From: Bacillota bacterium
Lineage (GTDB): Bacteria > Bacillota > Clostridia > Peptostreptococcales > Anaerovoracaceae
Assembly (NCBI GenBank): GCA_017523605.1
Contig: JAFWVZ010000091.1
Location: forward strand, 1 to 5,002
Length of the DNA: 5,002 bases
Direction: 5' to 3'
Of the stretch, positions 1 through 5,002 are shown piece by piece. Below the pieces are notes generated by a model. The model was not told the DNA's origin and searched no databases. It saw only the letters and a program-made list of their open reading frames with translations. Position numbers and translations under genes: made by a program. The stretch's first letter is position 1. Each line of letters starts with the position of its first letter.

Positions 1-1014
1 CGCAAGCAGCGCAGCGCTCATGACTACTGTGACGGCGGAGAAGACCTTCATGCTCAGCTTAACGCACTCGCGCACGCGGTCCATGCGTCCGGCGCCGTAG
101 TTCTGGCCCACGAAGTTCATTACGGACACTCCCGCCGCGCTTATTATTGCCCAGTAGATGCCGTCGATCTTTCCGGTAAGCGACCAGGCAGCAACGACGG
201 TCGTTCCGAGGGAGTTGACTCCGGTCTGTATGACTGCGTTGGAGAATCCGAACATGGTCTGCTGGAGGCCCGAGGGTATGCCTATCTTAAGCATCCTGCG
301 AAGTATGGATCGCGTAAGACGCAGATTGACCCTCTTAAGCCTGTAGGCTTCATCCGCATGGGTAAGCCTTAAAATTACCAGCACACAGCTGATTATCTGC
401 GAAGCGGCGGTAGCTATGGCTGCGCCCGCAACTCCCATGCCGCAGATCTTTACCAGCACGTAGTCCATCACTATGTTGCAGACGCAGCACGCAAGCAGGT
501 AGTAGAACGGACGCTGCGAGTCTCCGGAGGCACGCAGTATGCCTGCTCCCATGTTGTAGATAAGCACGAACACCACTGCCGAGAAGACTATCCTGAGATA
601 TTCAGTTGCCTGAGCTACGGTCTCCGCAGGAGTATCCATCCATCCCAGGAAGACCGGAGCACAGAGTTCGCCTATTGCGGTAACACACAGGCCAATGATG
701 GTGCAAAGTACTATGGCAGTGCCGGATGCCCTTCCAACGCCTTCGTCGTTCTTTTCGCCGTAGAAGTGCGCCACAACTACGGACGCGCCGCTGGTGAGCG
801 CGACAAAAAAGCCGATCAGAAGATTTATGATCTGCGTGGTGCTGCCGCCTACTGCCGCCAGCGCCGCAGTGCCTACGTACTTGCTGACTATAAGAGCGTC
901 AACAGTATTGTAGAGCTGCTGCACAATGGTACCTGCCGCGACAGGCAGAAAGAACACTATCAACTTTTTCAGGATCCCGCCTTGCGTAAGATCGTGCGAT
1001 TCTGCGTTTCTCAT
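1..1014 (-). CDS. MATE family efflux transporter (5' part; C-terminus beyond window)
   Basis: Translating the minus strand from ATG at 1014 gives 338 residues with no stop before the window edge; the family is usually about 450 residues, so roughly the last quarter is missing. MATE proteins are 12-helix inner-membrane antiporters that expel cationic drugs or metabolites using a Na+ or H+ gradient. Family marks seen: LTQGGILKKL with helix-1 proline at residues 9-24, QQLYNTVDALIVSKYVG at 32-48, the RASGDSQRPF loop at 161-170, NIVMDYVLV at 180-188, GVAGAAIATAASQ at 194-206, KIGIPSGLQQ at 243-252 starting the second half, and FVGQNYGAGR at 301-310. Hydrophobic segments alternate with short loops throughout. 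The start was chosen because LTQGxIL lies about nine residues in, as is common in the family, and an in-frame TAA sits only 12 codons upstream. Oddly, no Shine-Dalgarno lies at normal distance, and the ATG abuts a terminator-like hairpin. The substrate cannot be predicted. Family call very sure; exact start moderately sure. Confidence 0.95.
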   Translation of the reverse strand, partial: MRNAESHDLTQGGILKKLIVFFLPVAAGTIVQQLYNTVDALIVSKYVGTAALAAVGGSTTQIINLLIGFFVALTSGASVVVAHFYGEKNDEGVGRASGTAIVLCTIIGLCVTAIGELCAPVFLGWMDTPAETVAQATEYLRIVFSAVVFVLIYNMGAGILRASGDSQRPFYYLLACCVCNIVMDYVLVKICGMGVAGAAIATAASQIISCVLVILRLTHADEAYRLKRVNLRLTRSILRRMLKIGIPSGLQQTMFGFSNAVIQTGVNSLGTTVVAAWSLTGKIDGIYWAIISAAGVSVMNFVGQNYGAGRMDRVRECVKLSMKVFSAVTVVMSAALLA

Positions 1015-1043
1015 AATAAAAGGGGCGCGATAAAGGCGCGCCC
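1015..1043 (-). terminator. Intrinsic terminator-like hairpin between the CapA-like gene and the MATE gene
   Basis: On the minus strand GGGCGCG (1043-1037) pairs perfectly with CGCGCCC (1029-1023) around a 7-nt loop, and CTTTTATT follows at once (1022-1015). An all-GC 7-bp stem with a U-rich tail is a good Rho-independent terminator for the CapA-like gene, which stops 50 nt earlier. The tail runs straight into the MATE start codon at 1014, so the hairpin could equally act as an attenuator or as a translation-blocking leader for the MATE gene. Confidence 0.75.
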
Positions 1044-1047
1044 ACTT

Positions 1048-1076
1048 ATCTTATTCTTTTATTCCTCTCCGGTAAA
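1048..1076 (-). promoter_or_regulatory. Weak candidate promoter for the MATE gene
   Basis: In the 78-bp gap after the CapA-like stop, TTTACC (1076-1071; 4 of 6 to TTGACA) and TAAGAT (1053-1048; 4 of 6 to TATAAT) are separated by 17 nt. A transcript from here would begin at about the base of the GC hairpin. The match is modest and the region is A-rich, so this may be chance. An orphan GGAGAGG at 1070-1064 lies within the spacer, about 49 nt from the MATE ATG, too far to serve it directly. Confidence 0.25.
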
Positions 1077-1092
1077 GAGTTTTTTTAAATTT

Positions 1093-2232
1093 CTACAGCA
1101 TCCTTACGAAGCAGCCGTCTTCGGACCATTCCAGCTTTACACCTAGGTAAGCGCCGTCGGTCTGCGCGACCATGAAGTCCAGAACGTCCTGGCCGCCGTT
1201 GTCCCTGTTCTTTACCACAACATTGCCGCTGTCCTCTATGTACGCAGGGATGAAGCCGCACTCGACCACACCGTCCTTGTCCGCGATCACCTTTGCAATT
1301 ATCGTAAGGCGCGACTTTTCCGACCAGGGATAGAAGTCCACCTTATAGTGACCGCCGCCCCTGCCCTGTCTGGCGCGCTCCTTAAGATAAGCTACCATCT
1401 CCGGAGTATCGTTGTAGCCGGAGGTCATGGCGTAGGTGAAGCATACGAAGTTGCCGAGCCCGTGGTATATTGGCTTGCCCTTGTAGTACTCCACGCCTTT
1501 AAGGATGTGATGATGCACGCCGAATATGATGTCCGCTCCCGCGTCTATGCAGAGGTAGCTCATCGTCTGCTCGTAGTCGTCCAGCCTGGGGAAGTCCCCG
1601 CCGTTGCCCTTGTGGAACACCACCACGGCGATGTCGCACTTGCTCTTAAGGTCTTTTACCTCTTCCGTAAGCTGCTTCTGCGCGTCCGGAAGCAGGTATG
1701 TATCCGTTCTGCACGGACCGCCGGGCATGTCGAACTTGGGAATGTACGCGGTCTCTACCTTTACATAGTTGGCGCCGGGCTTCTGCGACGTAGCCCATCC
1801 CAGCTTCGGACCGGCTGCGTTTATGGAGATGACGCCTACCTTTACGCCCTTCTTTTCTATGAATACAGGCTTCTTTGCCTCTGTAATGTTCTTTCCTGTG
1901 CCGCAGTGCGCAAGGCCTATCTCGTCCAGCTTTGCCACGGTGTCCAGTATGCCATTGGGACCGCAGTCATAGGAATGGTTGCCCGCAGTCGTTACCACGT
2001 TGAAGCCCACGTCAGGAAGGCACTCCAGATGCTGAGGCGGCGAAGGCGGCGCCTGGATGTCTATGCACGACGGCTCCGTCCTGTCCTTTGTGGTGTGCGG
2101 CGTTTCCACATGGCCTATCATAACGTCCTGCGCGCGCAGCACATCCTTGCAGCCCGCAAAATACGGCTCCGCGGGGCCGGGCTCGTCCAGTATAAGATCG
2201 CCGACGCAGCAGATACTGATCTTTTCCGACAT
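1093..2232 (-). CDS. CapA family protein (metallophosphatase-like, PGA_cap type)
   Basis: This 379-residue protein belongs to the CapA/PGA_cap family, which shares the calcineurin-like metallophosphatase fold; the founding member takes part in poly-gamma-glutamate capsule formation, but most relatives have no proven reaction. Motifs in order: CCVGDLILDEP with GD at 11-12, GHVETP at 40-45, AGNHSYDCG at 83-91 (NH plus D as metal ligands), VFHKGNGGDFP at 205-215 where relatives usually read HWGxE, AGADIIFGVHHH at 231-242, and the closing YHGLGNFV at 256-263. Residues about 265-379 form a less conserved tail. There is no signal peptide or N-terminal anchor, unlike capsule CapA/PgsA, so it is probably cytoplasmic. 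The ATG follows GGAGG at 2244-2240 with a 7-nt spacer, and the stop is TAG. It is divided from oppF by about 500 bp and has its own -10 box, so it likely starts a new transcription unit. Family sure; function unknown. Confidence 0.93.
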   Translation of the reverse strand: MSEKISICCVGDLILDEPGPAEPYFAGCKDVLRAQDVMIGHVETPHTTKDRTEPSCIDIQAPPSPPQHLECLPDVGFNVVTTAGNHSYDCGPNGILDTVAKLDEIGLAHCGTGKNITEAKKPVFIEKKGVKVGVISINAAGPKLGWATSQKPGANYVKVETAYIPKFDMPGGPCRTDTYLLPDAQKQLTEEVKDLKSKCDIAVVVFHKGNGGDFPRLDDYEQTMSYLCIDAGADIIFGVHHHILKGVEYYKGKPIYHGLGNFVCFTYAMTSGYNDTPEMVAYLKERARQGRGGGHYKVDFYPWSEKSRLTIIAKVIADKDGVVECGFIPAYIEDSGNVVVKNRDNGGQDVLDFMVAQTDGAYLGVKLEWSEDGCFVRML

Positions 2233-2239
2233 ATCGTTA

Positions 2240-2244
2240 CCTCC
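2240..2244 (-). promoter_or_regulatory. Ribosome binding site of the CapA-like gene
   Basis: GGAGG lies 7 nt before the ATG at 2232 on the minus strand. It fixes the start and shows that this genome uses strong Shine-Dalgarno sites, which makes the absence of one before the MATE gene stand out. Confidence 0.85.
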
Positions 2245-2269
2245 GTTAAGTCTGTCGATCGATACAAAT

Positions 2270-2275
2270 ATTATA
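2270..2275 (-). promoter_or_regulatory. -10 element of a probable promoter for the CapA-like gene
   Basis: A perfect TATAAT reads on the minus strand 37 nt before the start codon, implying a leader of about 30 nt that contains the ribosome binding site. No good -35 hexamer is present at 16-18 nt spacing; TTGGTA at 2293-2288 is only 12 nt away. A run of seven A's (2307-2301) just upstream could act as an UP-like element. The promoter call rests mainly on the -10 box and its position. Confidence 0.5.
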
Positions 2276-2382
2276 CAGCATCAAGCATACCAACAGTGCA
2301 TTTTTTTCGTACCGGAATGTGAAGCCGTTTTCTGCTCACGATATAGGAAGCTGGTAAGCAATCGTTCTCTTTTTCCCTGCCC
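2276..2382. other. Non-coding spacer upstream of the CapA-like gene promoter
   Basis: This stretch between the -10 box and the left edge of the long inverted repeat holds an A-tract and purine-rich sequence but no credible gene. Open frames here continue from antisense of neighbouring genes or lack a ribosome site. No operator-like symmetric repeat was evident. Confidence 0.5.
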
Positions 2383-2512
2383 GACCCACCGACTGCGGCC
2401 GCTCCTGCCGATCTTTTATTGCGCACGATCCAGAATGCGGGGCAAACACCTGCTTCTAAGGCTATTTCGAGGGAAACGCTGCGCTGCCTGATCTGAGTTC
2501 CGGCCGATTGCA

Positions 2513-2534
2513 AAGGCGGCTTGCGGGCCGCCTT
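2513..2534. repeat. Local GC-rich hairpin inside the left arm
   Basis: AAGGCGGC (2513-2520) and GCCGCCTT (2527-2534) form a perfect 8-bp stem around a TTGCGG loop. It has no equivalent in the right arm, which explains why that arm is about 16 nt shorter near the centre. No strong U-tract follows on either strand, so it is not a convincing terminator. Confidence 0.6.
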
Positions 2535-2542
2535 AGCGAAAG

Positions 2543-2573
2543 CCGCAAGAATTCCATCGGGAATTCGCAGCGG
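2543..2573. repeat. Central palindrome of the long inverted repeat
   Basis: GAATTCC (2549-2555) pairs with GGAATTC (2560-2566) around a 4-nt loop. Outside a small AA/GCA internal loop, CCGC (2543-2546) pairs with GCGG (2570-2573). This is the apex of the larger snap-back structure. Confidence 0.65.
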
Positions 2574-2681
2574 TCCTTGAAGCGTTGCCAAAAGACCGGG
2601 GCGAAGATCAGTCTGCAGCGCGGGTTCCCGAGAACCGAGCTGAAAGAAGCAGGTTTTGTCCCGCGAGACTATTTTCCGCGC

Positions 2682-2712
2682 AATAAAAGACCGCGGCACA
2701 AAGGCCGCGGTC
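2682..2712 (-). terminator. Intrinsic terminator of the opp operon
   Basis: On the minus strand GACCGCGG (2712-2705) pairs perfectly with CCGCGGTC (2696-2689) around an 8-nt loop, followed by TTTTATT (2688-2682). It starts 19 nt after the oppF stop, the expected place for the end of the operon. The same bases form the right tip of the long inverted repeat. Confidence 0.88.
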
Positions 2713-2731
2713 GGTGATCGATCATTGATCT

Positions 2732-3697
2732 TTACAGACCGTTCAGCTCGCGAACGCGTTTGCAGGCCACGAAGTGGTCCTTGGAAAGCTCTTCCAGCTT
2801 GGGCGTGCCCTTGAAGCACTCCTCGCACGCGTAGTTGCAGCGCGGAGCAAATCTGCAGGCGTCCGGCGGATTGATCGGGCTCGTAAGCTCGCCCTTAAGG
2901 AGCTCTCTCTTCTTCTTATTCTTAATGGAAGGAATAGGAATAGCGGAGAGCAGCGCCTTGGTGTACGGATGCCAGGTGTGGCTGAAGAGTTCCGCGGTGG
3001 GAGCCTTCTCTATCATCTGGCCCAGATACATTACGCTTATGTGGTCCGAAATGTGCTTTACAACGGAAAGGTCATGGGTTATGAACATGTAAGCCATGCC
3101 CTTTTCCTTCTGAAGATCCTGCAGCAGGTTCAGTATCTGCGCCTGGATGAGTACGTCCAGAGCGGATACAGGCTCGTCGCAGATTATCATCTTGGGTTCC
3201 AGAGCCAGAGCACGCGCGATACCTATCCTCTGGCGGCGTCCGCCGTCCAGTTCGTGAGGATAAGTGTCCACATAACGCCTTGCCAGACCTACGGTGTCCA
3301 TCAGCTCCAGAACTCTCTTATCCAGAGATTCCTTGTCCGGGCAGACCTTGTGGATGAGCAGCGGCTCGGCTATCTGCTGGCTGACGCTCATACGCGGGTT
3401 GAGGGAGGACAGCGGGTCCTGGAAGATCATCTGCATCTTGGGACGCAGCTCAACGAACTTCTTGTTGTCCACCTTGGAGATGTCCTCTCCGTCGAATACG
3501 ATCTTACCGCTTGTAGGTCTGATCAGCTGAAGAATGGTCTTGCCAAGAGTGGACTTGCCGCATCCGGACTCGCCTACTACGCCCAGCGTTTCGCCTATGT
3601 CCAGCGTAAAGCTTACGTCGTCCACGGCATGGAGCATGCCGTCCGGCACCATGAAGTATTTTTTAAGGTTTTCTACCTGAAGAAGAGCATCACTCAT
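2732..3697 (-). CDS. oppF: Oligopeptide/dipeptide ABC transporter ATP-binding protein OppF
   Basis: This 321-residue ATPase subunit powers peptide import, pairing with OppD beneath the OppBC permease on the cytoplasmic face of the membrane. Seen in order: Walker A GESGCGKST at 42-50, Q-loop IFQDPLSSLNPR at 91-102, signature LDGGRRQ at 150-156 (usual LSGGQ altered), Walker B MIICDEP at 170-176 with catalytic E175, D-loop SALD at 178-181, and switch histidine H208 in ITHDL. The C-terminal oligopeptide/dipeptide domain begins near WHPYTKALLSAIP (242-254) and holds cysteines at 281, 287, 291, 294 and 312; the CxFxPRC pattern is usual for this family, some members of which bind an iron-sulfur cluster there. 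Length is normal. The ATG overlaps the oppD stop by 8 nt, with AAAGGAG (3713-3707) inside oppD, so translation is probably coupled. A terminator follows. It could be named DppF; substrate size cannot be told from the ATPase. Confidence 0.95.
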   Translation of the reverse strand: MSDALLQVENLKKYFMVPDGMLHAVDDVSFTLDIGETLGVVGESGCGKSTLGKTILQLIRPTSGKIVFDGEDISKVDNKKFVELRPKMQMIFQDPLSSLNPRMSVSQQIAEPLLIHKVCPDKESLDKRVLELMDTVGLARRYVDTYPHELDGGRRQRIGIARALALEPKMIICDEPVSALDVLIQAQILNLLQDLQKEKGMAYMFITHDLSVVKHISDHISVMYLGQMIEKAPTAELFSHTWHPYTKALLSAIPIPSIKNKKKRELLKGELTSPINPPDACRFAPRCNYACEECFKGTPKLEELSKDHFVACKRVRELNGL

Positions 3698-4859
3698 TGG
3701 TTGCGTCTCCTTTCTTGTCTTCCGCTGCCATTACCTTTTCCGAGATGTCCGTTGCATCTGCGACTGCAGCTTCTTCCTCCTTTGGAGCCTTAAGCTGCGC
3801 TATCTCCTCGGGTGTCATGAAGTGTATGCACTTTACGAGGTGACCGGGAGCGATCTCCTTGGTAATGGGATCGATCAGAGCGCAGTCCGGAGTCTTTTCC
3901 GGGCATCTTTCGCAGAACGAGCAGTACGAAGGAAGATCCATCGGGTCGGATACAAGTCCTTCTATGGAACGCAGCCTGTCCACTTCGGTGTCGAGGCTCG
4001 GAAGAGCGTCGAACAGAGCTTTGGTGTAAGGATGGCTGGTGTGTTCGAACACTGCCTCCAGGTTACCGTACTCTACTACCTCGCCGGCGTATATTACCGC
4101 TACCTTATCGCAGGTCTCGGCTACAACGCCCAGGTCGTGGGTGATCATTACGGTAGCTGTGTGGAACTGCTCCTGCAGCTTTCTCATAAGGTCCAGCACC
4201 TGCGCCTGAATGGTTACGTCCAGAGCGGTGGTAGGCTCGTCCGCTATCAGAAGTCTGGGGTTGCACGCAAGAGCCATAGCTATTACTATACGCTGCTTCA
4301 TGCCGCCGGAGAACTGATGCGGATACTCGCTGTAGCGGTTGCCCGGAATGCCTACGGTCTCCATCATCTCTATGGCGCGGGCCTTGGCCTCGGCCTTGCT
4401 GACCGGGTTGTGAAGGCTTACTACCTCAGCGATCTGGTCGCCAACATACTGCACCGGGTTGAGCGCGGACATAGGATCCTGGAAGATCATGCCCATGGTG
4501 CCGCCGCGCAGATGGCGCATCTTCTTGTTGTGTCTTTTCTTGTCCCTCTTCTTTCTGGAGGTGGTGACTATGTTAACACCGTCCAGAAGCACCTCGCCCT
4601 GGATGACATGTCCCGCGTCGGGGAGCAGTCCCATGGTGGTGAGGGCTATGGTCGTCTTTCCTGCGCCGGTCTCTCCTACCAGACCTATGGTCTCGGATTC
4701 GTTTACGGTAAAGCTGACGTTGTTTACTGCTTCCGCAACGCCTTCCGGGGTCTCGTAGTGGACTACCAGGTTCCTAAGCTCCAGTACCGGAGTCTTAGGG
4801 GTCTTTTCCGCAGCCTGTTCAGCAGCTTTTTCGGGAACTATTACTTTCTTGTCTTCCAT
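3690..4859 (-). CDS. oppD: Oligopeptide/dipeptide ABC transporter ATP-binding protein OppD
   Basis: This 389-residue ATPase is the partner of OppF in the peptide importer. Seen in order: a charged Ala/Glu/Lys-rich leader (about 1-24), Walker A GETGAGKTT at 62-70, a very basic stretch SRKKRDKKRHNKKMRHLRG at 101-119, Q-loop MIFQDPMSALNP at 124-135, signature FSGGMKQ at 183-189, Walker B LLIADEP at 203-209 with E208, D-loop TALD at 211-214, and H241 in MITHDL. The oligopeptide/dipeptide C-terminal domain starts at SHPYTKALFDALP (275-287), with cysteines at 313, 316, 319, 326 and 344. A low-complexity acidic tail of about 40 residues follows, making it longer than the usual 320-340. AAAGGAGGG at 4872-4864 lies 4 nt from the ATG, supporting this start. 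It begins 11 nt after oppC and overlaps oppF by 8 nt. DppD is an equally fair name. Confidence 0.95.
   Translation of the reverse strand: MEDKKVIVPEKAAEQAAEKTPKTPVLELRNLVVHYETPEGVAEAVNNVSFTVNESETIGLVGETGAGKTTIALTTMGLLPDAGHVIQGEVLLDGVNIVTTSRKKRDKKRHNKKMRHLRGGTMGMIFQDPMSALNPVQYVGDQIAEVVSLHNPVSKAEAKARAIEMMETVGIPGNRYSEYPHQFSGGMKQRIVIAMALACNPRLLIADEPTTALDVTIQAQVLDLMRKLQEQFHTATVMITHDLGVVAETCDKVAVIYAGEVVEYGNLEAVFEHTSHPYTKALFDALPSLDTEVDRLRSIEGLVSDPMDLPSYCSFCERCPEKTPDCALIDPITKEIAPGHLVKCIHFMTPEEIAQLKAPKEEEAAVADATDISEKVMAAEDKKGDATNE
3707..3713 (-). promoter_or_regulatory. Ribosome binding site of oppF, inside oppD
   Basis: AAAGGAG lies 9 nt before the oppF ATG, within the last codons of oppD. Together with the overlapping ATGAGTGA (oppF start and oppD stop) it points to coupled translation of the two ATPases. 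Confidence 0.8.
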
Positions 4860-4863
4860 AATT

Positions 4864-4872
4864 CCCTCCTTT
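4864..4872 (-). promoter_or_regulatory. Ribosome binding site of oppD
   Basis: AAAGGAGGG overlaps the oppC stop codon and ends 4 nt before the oppD ATG. This decides the OppD start and keeps the charged N-terminal leader in the protein. Confidence 0.85.
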
Positions 4873-5002
4873 ACTTAAGCCTCGGGTCCAGAGCATCTCT
4901 GATGCCATCGCCGAACAGGTTGAGCGCAAGTACCGTGATCATTATGGCAAGTCCCGGGAACAGCAGCACGTGCGGAGCTGTACGCAGGTATGCCTTACCG
5001 GC
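4871..5002 (-). CDS. oppC: Peptide ABC transporter permease OppC/DppC type (3' end only)
   Basis: The minus strand is open from the window edge to TAA at 4873-4871, giving the last 43 residues of a protein. They include HVLLFPGLAIMITVLALNLF, a final transmembrane helix, and the ending GDGIRDALDPRLK, the typical C-terminus of the OppC/DppC inner-membrane permease, which forms the peptide channel with OppB. The gene lies 11 nt upstream of oppD on the same strand, so it belongs to the same operon. The rest of the gene, and presumably oppB and the binding protein, are outside the window. OppC and DppC cannot be told apart from this fragment. Confidence 0.92.
   Translation of the reverse strand, partial: AGKAYLRTAPHVLLFPGLAIMITVLALNLFGDGIRDALDPRLK

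Larger units (their letters stand above)
2383..2720. repeat. Long imperfect inverted repeat (snap-back, MITE-like element or large RNA hairpin)
   Basis: The two halves of this roughly 338-bp stretch are imperfect reverse complements. Matching blocks, left (+) against right (-): CACCGACnGCGGCC at 2387-2400 and 2716-2703; TCTTTTATTGCGC at 2412-2424 and 2690-2678; ACCTGCTTCT at 2448-2457 and 2654-2645; GCGCTGC at 2481-2487 and 2621-2615; CTGATCT at 2488-2494 and 2611-2605. The partner coordinates keep a nearly constant sum (5099-5103), so these are collinear, not chance. The centre is a GAATTCC/GGAATTC stem (2549-2555 with 2560-2566) with a 4-nt loop. Extra small hairpins interrupt the arms. It contains no credible gene, and no target-site duplication is evident. 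It could be a non-autonomous mobile element, a decayed inverted duplication, or a structured RNA. The repeat is well supported; its nature is inferred. Confidence 0.72.

Noticed and set aside
1348..2322. 324-codon plus-strand open frame antisense to the CapA-like gene
   Set aside because: Its codons are in exact antisense register with the real gene, so it stays open because the genome avoids TTA, CTA and TCA codons. The protein shows no domain, while the opposite strand has clear motifs.
2623..2636. GGTTC/GAACC mini-hairpin resembling a tRNA T-arm
   Set aside because: The loop is only 4 nt, not the 7-nt TTCRANY loop, and no acceptor or anticodon arms are found around it.
2508..2717. 69-codon plus-strand open frame inside the inverted repeat
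   Set aside because: No ribosome site, highly basic low-information product, and it lies wholly within palindromic sequence.
2383..2720. CRISPR array or integron attC cluster
   Set aside because: There are no regularly spaced direct repeats, no neighbouring cas or integrase gene, and the symmetry is one long inverted repeat.
2715..2724. TGATCGATCA palindrome at the right edge, with a similar TCGATCGA at 2255-2262, considered as a target duplication or operator pair
   Set aside because: The two copies are short, differ in length, and the left one is about 120 bp outside the repeat boundary, so chance is more likely.
2271..2828. 185-codon minus-strand open frame across the oppF end and the intergenic region
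   Set aside because: It begins inside oppF in another frame, runs through the operon terminator and the palindrome, has no ribosome site, and its Arg/Ala/Ser-rich protein resembles no family I know.
2774..3793. 339-codon plus-strand open frame antisense to oppF
   Set aside because: Same antisense register effect; the opposite strand encodes a complete ABC ATPase with all motifs.

Overview
The window is a chromosomal segment from a bacterium, most likely a Clostridia-type Bacillota member. This rests on GGAGG-type ribosome binding sites in front of three genes, a family mix typical of that group, the 'LDGGR' form of the OppF signature that I associate with clostridial transporters, and U-tailed intrinsic terminators. 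Composition looks moderately GC-rich. Species cannot be told from the sequence. All genes lie on the minus strand, so the biological order runs from high to low coordinates.

Layout, in transcription order. (1) 5002-2732 is the distal part of an oligopeptide/dipeptide ABC importer operon: the last 43 codons of the OppC-type permease, then OppD and OppF ATPases. The gaps are tight (11 nt, then an 8-nt overlap), and a strong terminator follows 19 nt after oppF. (2) 2731-2233 is a 499-bp gap with no convincing gene. Most of it (about 2383-2720) is one long imperfect inverted repeat, a snap-back, MITE-like structure whose right tip is the oppF terminator. The remaining stretch carries the promoter of the next gene. 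(3) 2232-1093 is a cytoplasmic-looking CapA-family metallophosphatase-like protein with its own TATAAT -10 box and a strong Shine-Dalgarno. (4) 1014-1 is the first 338 residues of a MATE-family efflux transporter, cut by the window edge. Its start codon sits directly on the tail of a terminator-like hairpin and has no visible Shine-Dalgarno.

Functionally, the Opp proteins import peptides using two ATPases at the membrane. The CapA-like protein and the MATE exporter are probably a separate unit with unknown substrates; nothing in the sequence ties them firmly to the peptide importer. The two points most worth a second look are the long palindrome behind oppF and the terminator/start-codon fusion in front of the MATE gene. 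I found no clear sign of a new defence or metabolic system.
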